DNA of 64,000 nt from Zavarzinia aquatilis (GCF_003173035.1 NZ_QGLE01000007.1:62001-126000); one strand, 5' to 3'; positions 35,264-43,960 are shown, counted from the first letter of the stretch. Notes: a model not told the origin generated them from the sequence alone. Translations and numbers: made by a program.

Positions 35264-36595
35264 TCAGTAGTTGCCGCGCCCCGGAATCCAGTCCGTCCCC
35301 GCCAGCGGCACCCGCGCCATGGCGGCGGCCTCGACGGTCAGGGCGACCAGATCCTCGGGTTCAAGATTGTGCACATGGCTCTTGCCGCAGGCGCGCGCGA
35401 TGGTCTGTGCCTCCAGCGTCATGACCGCCAGGTAATTGGCCAGCCGGCGGCCCGCCAGCTCGGGGTCGAGCCGGGCGGCCAGTGCCGGGTCCTGGGTGGT
35501 GATACCCGCCGGATCCCGCCCCTCGTGCCAGTCGTCATAGGCGCCGGCGGTGGTGCCGAGGGCCTGATACTGCGCCTCCCGCGCCGGGTCGTTGTCGCCG
35601 AGGGCGACCAGCGCCGCCGTGCCGATGGAAACCGCGTCGGCGCCGAGCGCGAGGCATTTGGCGACGTCGGCGCCATTGCGGATCCCGCCCGAGACGATGA
35701 GCTGGACCTTGCGGTGCATCCCGAGATCCTGCAGCGCCTGCACCGCCGGTCGGATCGCCGAGAGCAGCGGAATGCCGACATGCTCGATGAAGACTTCCTG
35801 GGTCGCCGCCGTGCCGCCCTGCATGCCGTCGAGGACGATGACATCGGCCCCGGACTTCACTGCCAGCGCCGTGTCGTAATAGGGCCGGGCGGCGCCCACC
35901 TTCACATAGATCGGCTTTTCCCAGTCGGTGATTTCGCGCAATTCCTCGATCTTGATTTCCAGATCGTCGGGGCCGGTCCAGTCCGGGTGCCGGCAGGCGG
36001 AACGCTGGTCGATGCCTTCCGGCAGGCAGCGCATACCCGCCACCCGCTTGGAAATCTTCTGACCGAGCAACATGCCGCCGCCCCCCGGCTTCGCCCCCTG
36101 CCCGACCACGACCTCGATGGCATCTGCCTTGCGCAGGTCATCGGGGTTCATGCCATAGCGCGACGGCAGATACTGATAGACGAGAATCGAGGAATGGCCC
36201 CGCTCCTCCGGCGTCATGCCGCCGTCGCCCGTCGTCGTCGAGGTGCCCATGGCCGAGGCACCGCGCCCGAGCGCCTCCTTGGCCTGGGCGGAGAGCGAGC
36301 CGAAACTCATGCCGGCGATGGTCACCGGGATCTTCAGCTCGATCGGCTTCCTGGCGAAACGGCTGCCCAGGACGACATTGGTGCCGCATTTCTCGCGGTA
36401 GCCTTCGAGCGGATAGCGGCTGATCGAGGCGCCGAGGAACAGCAGGTCGTCGAGATGGGGCAGCTTGCGCTTGGTGCCACCGCCCCGGATGTCGTAGATG
36501 CCGGTCGCGGCGGCGCGGCGGATTTCCGACAGGGCATAATCGTCGAAGGTCGCCGACTTGCGCGGGGTGGTCACCGGATTGTGGTAGTCGCTCAT
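35264..36595 (-). CDS. glxD: GlxD/MgsC, glutamate-synthase-like FMN subunit
   Basis: A 443-residue protein equivalent to the FMN and iron-sulfur central domain of glutamate synthase. The barrel carries GMSFGSLSAQAKEALGRGASAMG, TTGDGGMTPEERG, VVGQGAKPGGGGMLLGQKIS and DVIVLDGMQGGTAATQ, all typical of the GltB synthase domain. Encoded apart from GlxB and GlxC, it would receive ammonia released by the amidotransferase and make glutamate, or in MgsC use methylamine to make N-methylglutamate. The ATG 36595 (MSDYHNPVTTPRKS) was chosen over an upstream frame opening. Confidence 0.9.
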   Translation of the reverse strand: MSDYHNPVTTPRKSATFDDYALSEIRRAAATGIYDIRGGGTKRKLPHLDDLLFLGASISRYPLEGYREKCGTNVVLGSRFARKPIELKIPVTIAGMSFGSLSAQAKEALGRGASAMGTSTTTGDGGMTPEERGHSSILVYQYLPSRYGMNPDDLRKADAIEVVVGQGAKPGGGGMLLGQKISKRVAGMRCLPEGIDQRSACRHPDWTGPDDLEIKIEELREITDWEKPIYVKVGAARPYYDTALAVKSGADVIVLDGMQGGTAATQEVFIEHVGIPLLSAIRPAVQALQDLGMHRKVQLIVSGGIRNGADVAKCLALGADAVSIGTAALVALGDNDPAREAQYQALGTTAGAYDDWHEGRDPAGITTQDPALAARLDPELAGRRLANYLAVMTLEAQTIARACGKSHVHNLEPEDLVALTVEAAAMARVPLAGTDWIPGRGNY

Positions 36596-36608
36596 GATCC
36601 GCCCCGCC

Positions 36609-37295
36609 TCAATAGGCGCCGACATTGTCGACATGGAAGTGGTACAGCGTGCGCGCGGAGCCGTAACGCCGGAAGTCCCCGACATCGACCGCGCCGGCCA
36701 GGCCCGCCGCCGTCAGCTTGCCGAACAGCAGCGCCTTGTGCTCGTCGCGCATGTCCTTCTCGACACAGTCGGCGCCAAGCGAGGCGACCGAGCCGCGCAC
36801 GAAAAGCTTTGCCTCATAGATGGAATCGCCCAGCGATTCCCCGGCATCGCCCAGCACGGTCAAAGTGCCGGCCTGGGCCATGAAGGCCGACATATGGCCG
36901 ATACTGCCCTTGACCACGATATCGACACCCTTCATCGAGATGCCGCAACGGGCCGAGGCATTGCCGTCGACGAGCAGAAGCCCGCCATGGGCGGTCGCGC
37001 CCGCCGCCTGGCTGGCGTCGCCGGTGACATGGACCCGGCCGGACATCATGTTTTCCGCGAGGCCGACGCCCGCGTTGCCGCGCACGATCACGCTCGCGTG
37101 CTTGTTCATGCCGGCGCAGTAATAGCCGACGTGGCCGTCGATCTCGACCGTCGCCGGGGCATCGAGGCCGGCGGCGATGGAATGGCGGCCGGCCGGGTTC
37201 AGCACCTGCCAGTGCATATGGCCCTTGTCGGTATGCAGGGCCTGATTCAGCTCGCGCACGCTGCTCGCGGCGAGGTCGACGATGCGGGTGGTCAT
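36609..37295 (-). CDS. glxC: GlxC/MgsB, GXGXG-domain subunit
   Basis: A 228-residue right-handed beta-helix protein equal to the C-terminal GXGXG domain of glutamate synthase. The repetitive pattern IDGHVGYYCAGMNKHASVIVRGNAGVGLAENMMSGRVHVTGDAS and GTLTVLGDAGESLGDS shows the glycine-rich turns. It has a structural role linking the FMN and amidotransferase subunits. The start overlaps the glxB stop by four bases (ATGA type). Confidence 0.92.
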   Translation of the reverse strand: MTTRIVDLAASSVRELNQALHTDKGHMHWQVLNPAGRHSIAAGLDAPATVEIDGHVGYYCAGMNKHASVIVRGNAGVGLAENMMSGRVHVTGDASQAAGATAHGGLLLVDGNASARCGISMKGVDIVVKGSIGHMSAFMAQAGTLTVLGDAGESLGDSIYEAKLFVRGSVASLGADCVEKDMRDEHKALLFGKLTAAGLAGAVDVGDFRRYGSARTLYHFHVDNVGAY

Positions 37296-38191
37296 GCCGC
37301 GCGCTCCCAGAAATAGACGGTGGCCGGCTCCGGCTCGAAGACGCGGGCGGTCTCGATGCCCGGCAGGCCGGCGAGCGCCCGGTATTCGGAGCCGAAGGCG
37401 ACGTAATGTTCGGTCTCGGCCATCACCGCCGGTTTGCAGGCGATGGGATCGCGCAGCACGCCAAAACCGCTCTCGGTACCGACGACGAACGTATAGAAAC
37501 CGTCGAGGTCACCCAGCGCCGATTTCAGCGCGTCGCCCAGCGGCTCGCCCTTCGCGAGGCGGGAGGTCAGGTAACCGGCCGCGACCTCGCTGTCATTGTC
37601 GGTCTCGAAGCGGATGCCCTCCTTGGCCAGCACGCGGCGCATGTCGTTGTGGTTCGACAGCGAGCCGTTATGGACGAGGCACTGGTCCTGCCCGGTCGAG
37701 AAGGGATGCGCGCCATTGGTGGTCACGGCGGATTCGGTCGCCATGCGGGTGTGACCGATGCCGTGGCTGCCGGTCATGGCCGACAGGCCGAAACGCTCGG
37801 CCACCGCCTTGGGCAGGCCGACTTCCTTGTAGATTTCCATCCGCTCGCCGCTGCCGACGACGGCGATTTCCGGATGATTTGCCGCGAGGGCGGCGCGGAC
37901 CGAAGCCTCCGCCGCCGCCGGCACTTCGACGATGATGTGGCTGTCGCGCACCGTCAGTTCGACCTCGCCACCGGCGGCGCCGCGCAGGGTCGCCGCCAGG
38001 GTCTCGGCGTCAATGCCCGCAGGTGCCCGCAGGGAGATCTTCACGAAGCCCGGACGCCCGGCGCCATAGACCGCGAAGCCGGCGCTGTCCGGCCCCCGGT
38101 CGCTCATGACTTCGAGCATCTGCGCCAGAAGTTCGCCGAGCCGCGGCTCCAGCGCTTTGTCTTTCAGGAATAGTCCGACGATGCCGCACAT
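37292..38191 (-). CDS. glxB: GlxB/MgsA, class II glutamine amidotransferase subunit
   Basis: A 299-residue Ntn-type amidotransferase. MCGIVG gives the nucleophilic Cys2 after Met removal, and the glutamine-binding residues lie in SHGIGHTRMATESAVTTNGAHPF and VHNGSLSNHNDMRR. Asp in ETDNDSEVAAGY completes the site. It releases ammonia from glutamine for the FMN subunit. It is the first gene of the operon glxB-glxC-glxD-glnT-purU, with a good sigma-70 promoter 36 bases upstream. It diverges from nothing: the XRE-cupin gene upstream shares the strand. Confidence 0.92.
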   Translation of the reverse strand: MCGIVGLFLKDKALEPRLGELLAQMLEVMSDRGPDSAGFAVYGAGRPGFVKISLRAPAGIDAETLAATLRGAAGGEVELTVRDSHIIVEVPAAAEASVRAALAANHPEIAVVGSGERMEIYKEVGLPKAVAERFGLSAMTGSHGIGHTRMATESAVTTNGAHPFSTGQDQCLVHNGSLSNHNDMRRVLAKEGIRFETDNDSEVAAGYLTSRLAKGEPLGDALKSALGDLDGFYTFVVGTESGFGVLRDPIACKPAVMAETEHYVAFGSEYRALAGLPGIETARVFEPEPATVYFWERAA

Positions 38192-38226
38192 GCGCTTGCC
38201 CCTGGATGCAGGAGATGATGCGCAAA

Positions 38227-38255
38227 GACATAGCCGGGCACCGCCCCACTGTCAA
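38227..38255 (-). promoter_or_regulatory. sigma-70 promoter of the glxB operon
   Basis: On the minus strand TTGACA (38255-38250) is followed after 17 bases by TATGTC (38232-38227), giving a transcript start about 30 bases before the glxB ATG. Upstream a TTTC-AA-GAAA palindrome (minus strand, 38272-38281) is a candidate site for the XRE-cupin regulator. Confidence 0.6.
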
Positions 38256-38295
38256 CACAGGGGAATATAATTTTCTTGAAAGGAAACTGCGGACC

Positions 38296-38934
38296 CTATT
38301 CCCGTTCCCTCGGATAGATGATGACCGAGAGATAGGTCGCGGGCAGGCCGGTCAGCCGCTCCGGCCCATGAGCGGCGCCGCTGTCGAACAGCAGGGCATC
38401 GCCCGGCTTCAGGGCATAGAGCCGGTCGGCGTGGCGATATTCGATCTCGCCCGCCAGCATGTAGATGAACTCGGCACCGCCATGCTGGAAGGCGGTATAG
38501 GGCGCCGCTTCCTCGCGCAGGGTGATCAGATAGGGCTCGCAGACGATGTCGCCGCCGAGGGCATGGCCGAGCAACTGGTATTGGTGCCCGACCTTGGTGC
38601 CCCGGCGCTCGATCACGACGCCCTGCCCGGCCTTGACGTAGGAACAGTCCCGCTTCTCGTCGAAAGAGGCGAAAAGCGCGGTGATCGGCACGTTCAGTGC
38701 CCCGGCCAGCGCCTGAACGGTGCTGAGCGAGGGCGAAATCTGGCCGTTCTCGATCTTGGACAGCATCCCGGTCGAAATGCCGGCCGCCGTCGCCAGATGG
38801 GCGACGGTCAGGTCGAGCTGGCGGCGCAGGTGACGGATCTGCAGGCCCAGCGCCTGTTCCAGGGTGCGATTGGCGACCGCGGGCGCCCCCGAGCCGGTGG
38901 TGAAATCCTGCTCGTCGCCATCCGAATCCGTCAT
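38296..38934 (-). CDS. XRE-family regulator with C-terminal cupin
   Basis: A 212-residue regulator. The HTH occupies about 27-85 (LGLQIRHLRRQLDLTVAHLATAAGISTGMLSKIENGQISPSLSTVQALA), and a cupin sensor domain follows (GGAEFIYMLAGEIEYRHADRLYALKPGDALLFDSGAAHGPERL). Such proteins in amine and polyamine loci (PuuR type) respond to small nitrogen compounds. Its location 105 bases upstream of glxB on the same strand makes it the probable regulator of the glx operon; it has its own start region to the right. Confidence 0.88.
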   Translation of the reverse strand: MTDSDGDEQDFTTGSGAPAVANRTLEQALGLQIRHLRRQLDLTVAHLATAAGISTGMLSKIENGQISPSLSTVQALAGALNVPITALFASFDEKRDCSYVKAGQGVVIERRGTKVGHQYQLLGHALGGDIVCEPYLITLREEAAPYTAFQHGGAEFIYMLAGEIEYRHADRLYALKPGDALLFDSGAAHGPERLTGLPATYLSVIIYPRERE

Positions 38935-38964
38935 CTGCCCTCTCTCGTGTTTCGCGTTAGTAGT

Positions 38965-39729
38965 TTAAGCAGGCTTCGCGGTTTCGCGGTAGACCGCGAA
39001 GGGCGACCAGCTCTGACTGACAGGCATGAGTTCGATCGCGTTGATGTTCATATGCGCCGGCAGGCTGGCGACATGGACGATGGTCTCGGCGATATCCTCG
39101 GGCTGCAGCGGATTGGCGCCACCATAAAGCTTGTCGTAGGCCTCCTTGTTGCCGCCGGTGCGCACCAGGGTGAATTCGCTTTCGCACATGCCGGGCTCGA
39201 TCGAGGTGACGCGAACGCCCGTCCCCGCCAGATCGCAGCGCAGGCCATAGGAAAACTGCCGGACGAAGGCCTTGGTGCCGCCATAGACATTGCCGCCCGG
39301 ATAGGGCCAATGCGCGGCGACCGAGGACAGATTGATCACCCCGCCCTTCGTCTCGATCAGCCGGGGCAGCAGCAGCCGGGTGATGGTGACGAGGCCGGTG
39401 ATGTTGGTGTCGATCATCTGGCGCCACTGGTCGAGGGAACTGTCCTGCGCCGGCCCGGTGCCGAGGGCGAGGCCGGCATTGTTCACCAGCCAGTCGATGG
39501 TGGCGAAATCCGCCGGCAGGCTGGCCAGCGCGGCCTCGATCGCCGCTTCGTCCCGCATGTCGAAGGCAAGGCCGTGGAAATTCGCCGACCCCAGTTCGTC
39601 GGTCAGCGCGGCCAGCCGTTCGGCCCGGCGGCCGGTGCCGATCACCTTCCAGCCGTCCTTCACGAAGCGGCGGCTGGCGGCGGCGCCAAAGCCGGCGGTG
39701 GCGCCGGTGATGAGAACAGTCTTGGTCAT
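38965..39729 (-). CDS. YdfG-like NADP-dependent 3-hydroxy acid dehydrogenase (SDR)
   Basis: A 254-residue short-chain dehydrogenase. The cofactor motif is TGATAGFGAAASRRF (10-24) and GTGRRAERL favours NADP. The catalytic set is Asn in NNAG, Ser in NLSSVAAHWPYPG, and Tyr-Lys in NVYGGTKAFVRQF. The C-terminal NINAIELMPVSQSW matches YdfG, which acts on L-serine, L-allo-threonine and malonic semialdehyde. The divergent neighbour is a beta-alanine-pyruvate-type aminotransferase, which would produce malonic semialdehyde, so reduction to 3-hydroxypropionate is a plausible role. Confidence 0.82.
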   Translation of the reverse strand: MTKTVLITGATAGFGAAASRRFVKDGWKVIGTGRRAERLAALTDELGSANFHGLAFDMRDEAAIEAALASLPADFATIDWLVNNAGLALGTGPAQDSSLDQWRQMIDTNITGLVTITRLLLPRLIETKGGVINLSSVAAHWPYPGGNVYGGTKAFVRQFSYGLRCDLAGTGVRVTSIEPGMCESEFTLVRTGGNKEAYDKLYGGANPLQPEDIAETIVHVASLPAHMNINAIELMPVSQSWSPFAVYRETAKPA

Positions 39730-39754
39730 GGGGCCGAACTCCCTGGGGGTCTCA

Positions 39755-39804
39755 TGGTGCCAGATGGGGGCGTGGACCACTGATTTAATCATCCGTGGAT
39801 CTAA
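39755..39804. promoter_or_regulatory. MocR-type boxes in the SDR/aminotransferase intergenic region
   Basis: TGGTGCCAGAT (39755-39765, minus orientation of ATCTGGCACCA) and GTGGATCTAA (39795-39804) both recur in the mocR/potF intergenic region at 43927-43937 and 43951-43960. The shared pair suggests one regulator, most simply the MocR protein encoded nearby. Confidence 0.55.
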
Positions 39805-39863
39805 CGCACCGCAATAATCCGGCAGACTGTGCACCCAATGGACCCTGTTTTGGAATGCCGATC

Positions 39864-41192
39864 ATGAATGCCCCCATCGCGCCCGCCGTCCCGAACATGG
39901 AGCACCACTGGCTGCCCTTCACCAACAACCGCCTGTTCTGGCAGGAGCCGCAGATTTTCGCCAAGGCCGAAGGGGTCCGCTACTGGACGCCGGAAGGCCG
40001 CGAAATCCTCGATGGCGCTTCGGGCCTGTTCTGCTGCGCGGCGGGCCATGCCCGGCCGGAAATCGCCGATGCCGTGCACAAGCAGTTGATGACCCTCGAC
40101 TACACGCCGCATTTCCAGCGCGCGGCGCCGGTCTCCTTCGAATTCGCCGAACGGCTGGCGGGCATTCTGCCCGAGGGGATCGACCGGGTGTTCTTCGGCA
40201 ATTCGGGCTCGGAAGCCGTCGATTCCGCCGTGAAGATCTGCCTCGCCTACCACCGGGCCAAGGGCCAGAGCCAGCGCACCCGCTTCGTCTCGCGCAACTG
40301 GGCCTATCACGGCGTCAACATGGGCGGCACCTCGCTGGCCGGCATGGTGAACAACCGGCGCGATTTCGGCGCCGTCACCTTCGATGCCGTCCACATGCGC
40401 CACACCTGGGCGGAGGAGCAGAAATTCTCCCGCGGGCAGCCCGAGACCGGCGCCGACCGGGCCGACGACCTCGAGGAAATGTGCAAGCTCTACGGCGGGG
40501 AGACCATCGCCGCCGTCTTCATCGAGCCCATCGCCGGCTCGATCGGCACCATCGTGCCGCCCAAGGGCTATCTCGAGAAGATCCGCGCGATCTGCGACAA
40601 ATACGGCATCCTTCTCGTCTTCGATGAAGTGATCACCGGTTTCGGCCGTACCGGCTCCGCCTTCGCATCTCAGGAATTCGCGGTGAAGCCCGACGTCATC
40701 ACCATGGCGAAGGCGTTGACCAATGGCGTCATCCCCATGTCGGCCGTCGCGGTGAAGCGCGAGATCCAGGCGGCGGTGATCGACGCGGCGCAGGGTGACC
40801 GGCCGGAGCTGTTCCACGGCTATACCTATTCCGCCCATCCCGTCGCCTGCGCCGCCGGTATCGCCGCGCTGAACATCTATCGCGACGAAGGCCTGTTCGA
40901 GCGGGCGAAGGCGCTGTCGCCCCAATTCCTCGACATGGTGTTTGGCCTCCGCAACCTGCCCCAGGTCGTCGACCTGCGCGGCTACGGGATGCTGGCCGGC
41001 ATCCAGCTGAAGCCGGGCGCCACCCCGGGCGCGAAGGGCAGCCTCGTCCAGCGCCTGCTGTTCGATGCCGGCCTGCACATCAAGGCGACGGGCGATGCCA
41101 TCATCTTCGCCCCCGCCCTCGTCACCCCCGAGGACGACATGGCCCGCATGGGCGACGTGCTGCAGAAGGTGCTCGGCCGCGCCGATCTCTGA
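39864..41192 (+). CDS. omega-aminotransferase, beta-alanine--pyruvate type
   Basis: A 442-residue class III (fold I) PLP aminotransferase. The PLP lysine is Lys283 (TMAKALTNGVIPMS) and Asp254 in VFDEVITGFGR contacts the pyridine nitrogen. NNRLFWQEPQIF and FHGYTYSAHPVACAA are found in beta-alanine/omega-amino acid pyruvate transaminases, which also accept diamines. GGA precedes the ATG at 39864; 39855 is an alternative. It is divergent from the SDR gene and flanked by the MocR regulator and polyamine transporter, which suggests catabolism of an imported amine. Confidence 0.87.
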   Translation: MNAPIAPAVPNMEHHWLPFTNNRLFWQEPQIFAKAEGVRYWTPEGREILDGASGLFCCAAGHARPEIADAVHKQLMTLDYTPHFQRAAPVSFEFAERLAGILPEGIDRVFFGNSGSEAVDSAVKICLAYHRAKGQSQRTRFVSRNWAYHGVNMGGTSLAGMVNNRRDFGAVTFDAVHMRHTWAEEQKFSRGQPETGADRADDLEEMCKLYGGETIAAVFIEPIAGSIGTIVPPKGYLEKIRAICDKYGILLVFDEVITGFGRTGSAFASQEFAVKPDVITMAKALTNGVIPMSAVAVKREIQAAVIDAAQGDRPELFHGYTYSAHPVACAAGIAALNIYRDEGLFERAKALSPQFLDMVFGLRNLPQVVDLRGYGMLAGIQLKPGATPGAKGSLVQRLLFDAGLHIKATGDAIIFAPALVTPEDDMARMGDVLQKVLGRADL

Positions 41193-41204
41193 GCGCGGCC
41201 GTCA

Positions 41205-41232
41205 TGCCGTCCCGGCGCTCGCCGGGACGGCA
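41205..41232. terminator. bidirectional hairpin between convergent genes
   Basis: TGCCGTCCCGGC-GCTC-GCCGGGACGGCA, perfect 12-base arms with a 4-base loop, located 13 bases after the aminotransferase stop and 8 bases from the oxidoreductase stop. No T-run on either side. Confidence 0.7.
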
Positions 41233-41240
41233 GGTCGTCG

Positions 41241-42347
41241 TCAGACCAGTTCGACCAGCACGTCCTTGCTGTAGGCCTTGAGGTCGGCGAAGCGGCCATT
41301 CTTCACGACATTCGACCAGTCGGGGTTGGCCAGCAGGGCGCGGCCGATGGCGACGAGGTCGAATTCGCCCCGCTCCATCCGCTCGACCAGGCTGTCGATG
41401 GCGGCGATCTCGGCGCCCTGGCCGGCGAAGGCGGCGATGAAATCGTCCGAGCCGCCGAGCGAAACCGAACCCACGGTGATCGTCGGCTTGCCGGTGACCT
41501 TCTTGGTCCAGCCGGCCAGATTGAGGTCCGAGCCCTCGAATTCCGGCTCCCAGAAGCGGCGGGTCGAGCAGTGGAAGATGTCGATGCCGGCGTCGACGAA
41601 GGGCAGCACGAAGGCTTCCCACTCCGCCGGGCTGTTGGCCAGACGCTTGGTGAAGTCCTGCTGCTTCCACTGCGACAGGCGGATGATCAGCGGGAAGTCC
41701 GGGCCGACGGCGGCGCGCGCCGCCTTGACGATCTCGACACCGAAGCGGCCGCGGGCGACCAGATCGCCGCCCCATTTGTCGGTCCGTTCGTTGGTGCCGT
41801 CCCAGAAGAACTGGTCGATCAGATAGCCGTGGGCGCCATGGAATTCGGCGGCATCGAAGCCGAGGCGCTTGGCGTCGGCGGCGCCCTTGGCGAAGGCAGC
41901 GATGATGTCGCCGATCTCGCTGTCGGTCAGGGTGTGGCCGCTGCGCTTGCCCGGCACCTTGAGGCCCGAGGGGCCGACGCTGGGCACATCCGGATTAAAG
42001 ACCTGCTTGGGGTTGCGCATCATGCCGAGATGCCAGAGCTGGGGCGCGATCAGCCCGCCCTCGGCGTGGACCGCCTCGACCACCTTGGCCCAGCCGTCGA
42101 GCGCATCGCCGTGGAAGCGCGGGTAATTGTCCGAGCCCGAGGCGGCCGGATGGTCGATGGTGGTGCCTTCGGTGACGATCAGGCCGACGCCGCCGGCCGC
42201 GCGCTTGCGGTAATATTCGACGACATTGGCGCCCGGCACGCCCTTCGGGGAAAAGTCGCGGGTCATGGGCGCCATGACGATGCGATTCTTCATGTGCAGG
42301 GTCTTCACGTCGAAGGGGCGGAAAAGCACACTGTTCTTGTCGGTCAT
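41241..42347 (-). CDS. NADH:flavin oxidoreductase (old yellow enzyme family)
   Basis: A 368-residue TIM-barrel flavoprotein. VMAPMTRDFSPKGVP, APQLWHLGMM, FDAAEFHGAHGYLIDQFFWDGTNERTDKWGG and IGRALLANPDW are family hallmarks around the FMN. It lacks the C-terminal iron-sulfur and NAD domains of 2,4-dienoyl-CoA reductase or trimethylamine dehydrogenase. Such enzymes reduce activated alkenes, but the physiological substrate is not deducible. It ends convergently with the aminotransferase and starts 76 bases after mocR on the same strand, so it may belong to the MocR regulon. Confidence 0.87.
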   Translation of the reverse strand: MTDKNSVLFRPFDVKTLHMKNRIVMAPMTRDFSPKGVPGANVVEYYRKRAAGGVGLIVTEGTTIDHPAASGSDNYPRFHGDALDGWAKVVEAVHAEGGLIAPQLWHLGMMRNPKQVFNPDVPSVGPSGLKVPGKRSGHTLTDSEIGDIIAAFAKGAADAKRLGFDAAEFHGAHGYLIDQFFWDGTNERTDKWGGDLVARGRFGVEIVKAARAAVGPDFPLIIRLSQWKQQDFTKRLANSPAEWEAFVLPFVDAGIDIFHCSTRRFWEPEFEGSDLNLAGWTKKVTGKPTITVGSVSLGGSDDFIAAFAGQGAEIAAIDSLVERMERGEFDLVAIGRALLANPDWSNVVKNGRFADLKAYSKDVLVELV

Positions 42348-42423
42348 GGGGTTATTTCCCGGCGTTGCCTCGTGATGGGAGCGACGGTGGCAATTTCGCA
42401 ATCGCCTGACCACCCCCATTTTT

Positions 42424-43926
42424 TCAGGGCCCATCCCGCCTCAGATCATCAATCGCCAGATGTAGTTCGGCGAGACCGGGGGCGATCAGCTCGGCCGGAA
42501 TGGCGGCGAAGCCGAGGCGGATGGTGTCGCGCGGCGGCTCGTCACCGATGAAGTGAATATCGCCCGGCTCGACCAGGACGCCGCGCTTGGCCGCCTGGCG
42601 CTGCAGGTCCCAGCAGTCGATGCCCTCGGGCAGGCGCACCCAGACGGCAGAGCCGCCGGTGGTCGCCGTCACCCGGCAGTCCGGCAGCAGGCGGGCGAGT
42701 TCGCGCTGCATCACGGTCCATTTCCGCGCCAGCTGGTCCCTTGTCCGCCGGATATGGGCGTCGAGATGCCCTTCGACGATGAAGATCGCCATGGCGCGCT
42801 GGTCATGGGCCGAGGGGTGACGATACATCAGCCGGCGCAGCGCCCGCATCTCGCGGATCAAAGGCTCGGGCGCGACGGCGAAGCCGAGGCGAAGGCCGGG
42901 AAACAGCGCCTTGGACAGGCTGCCCAGATAGATCGTGCGGCCCGAATTGTCGAAACTCTTCAGGGCGCCGCGCTGGGCGCCGATGAAATTCAGCTCGTGC
43001 TCGTAATCGTCCTCGATCAGGAGGACATCGCCCCGCCGCGCCGCCTCGACGAGGGCGAGACGGCGCTGCAGCGACAGGGTGACCGAGGTCGGCGACTGGT
43101 GGCTGGGCGTCACATAGACGAGATTGCAGCCCGCCAGGCGCTCGTCGACCACGACGCCGTTGGAATCGACCGGCAGCGGCACCAGCTCCGCCCCCGTCGC
43201 CGCGAAGATGTTGCGGGCATCGACATAGCCGGGATTTTCCAGCCCGACCCGCGTCCCCGGACCCGACAGCAGCTGCCCGACCATGTAGAGCGCATTTTGC
43301 GAGCCGATGGTGATCAGCACCTCCTCCGGCCGGGCCTTGAGGCCGCGCTGGGGCAGCACGCGCGAGATGATCTGCTCGACCAGCAGGGGATCGTCGGCGT
43401 CGATCAGGTCGCCCACCCAGGCGTTGCTGTGATAGGGCGTGCCGGCCAGCCTGGTGCAATCGCGCCAGCGGGCGATGGAAATCTTGTCCGTCGTCACCTG
43501 ACCGTAGATGAAGGGATAGCGATAGTCGCGCCAGTTGGCCGGCTTCACGATATTGCGATGGCGCGACGGGTGCTGGCGCAGCCGCTCGGTCCAGGCCTTG
43601 CCCTCCGCCTCGTCGCCCCGAAACAGGGCCGAGGGCCGATAGTCGAGGCGCACGTTCAGCTGCTGGCGGACATATTGTTCGTTGATGAAATGGCCGCGCC
43701 GCCGCACCGGCGTCAGGTAACCGTCCTCGACCAGCCGCTCGTAGACGAGGACGACCGTATTGCGCGAGACGCCGATCCGGGTGGCGAGGTCGCGGGTCGC
43801 CGGCAGGGGCAGATGCGGCGTCACCCCGCCGTCGAGAATGGCCTCGACCAGCCGGTCGTGCACCTGTTGCTGCAGTCCCCGGTCGTGGTCCAGCGGCTCG
43901 AGGAAATAGCGGTCCAGCAGACTCAT
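42424..43926 (-). CDS. MocR-family regulator (GntR HTH fused to PLP aminotransferase fold)
   Basis: A 500-residue MocR protein. The winged HTH is residues about 20-80 (LVEAILDGGVTPHLPLPATRDLATRIGVSRNTVVLVYERLVEDGYL) and the aminotransferase-like domain follows with YVTPSHQSPTSVTLSLQRRLAL, the Asp of LLIEDDYEHELNF and the PLP lysine of GSLSKALFPGLRLGF. MocR proteins sense amines or PLP and act on divergent targets. The ATG 43926 sits one base from the ATCTGGCACCA box, consistent with autoregulation; a longer start at 43938 would put the box in coding sequence. Likely regulator of the neighbouring amine genes. Confidence 0.9.
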   Translation of the reverse strand: MSLLDRYFLEPLDHDRGLQQQVHDRLVEAILDGGVTPHLPLPATRDLATRIGVSRNTVVLVYERLVEDGYLTPVRRRGHFINEQYVRQQLNVRLDYRPSALFRGDEAEGKAWTERLRQHPSRHRNIVKPANWRDYRYPFIYGQVTTDKISIARWRDCTRLAGTPYHSNAWVGDLIDADDPLLVEQIISRVLPQRGLKARPEEVLITIGSQNALYMVGQLLSGPGTRVGLENPGYVDARNIFAATGAELVPLPVDSNGVVVDERLAGCNLVYVTPSHQSPTSVTLSLQRRLALVEAARRGDVLLIEDDYEHELNFIGAQRGALKSFDNSGRTIYLGSLSKALFPGLRLGFAVAPEPLIREMRALRRLMYRHPSAHDQRAMAIFIVEGHLDAHIRRTRDQLARKWTVMQRELARLLPDCRVTATTGGSAVWVRLPEGIDCWDLQRQAAKRGVLVEPGDIHFIGDEPPRDTIRLGFAAIPAELIAPGLAELHLAIDDLRRDGP

Positions 43927-43960
43927 ATCTGGCACCAAAATAATCTTCCTGTGGATCTAA
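43927..43960. promoter_or_regulatory. MocR-type boxes in the mocR/potF intergenic region
   Basis: ATCTGGCACCA (43927-43937) and GTGGATCTAA (43951-43960), both also present in the control region at 39755-39804. The first box abuts the mocR start. Confidence 0.55.

Noticed and set aside
34118-36883. A 921-codon open frame on the + strand
   Set aside because: It lies antisense to glnT and glxD, both with clear family motifs; the composition (His, Arg, Gly, Asp rich) is typical of GC-rich antisense frames.
33926-38191. Naming the operon mgsABC-gmaS (methylamine pathway)
   Set aside because: The GlnT sequence appears closer to the rhizobial glnT type and mgdABCD is not in the window, so the neutral glx/glnT names were kept.
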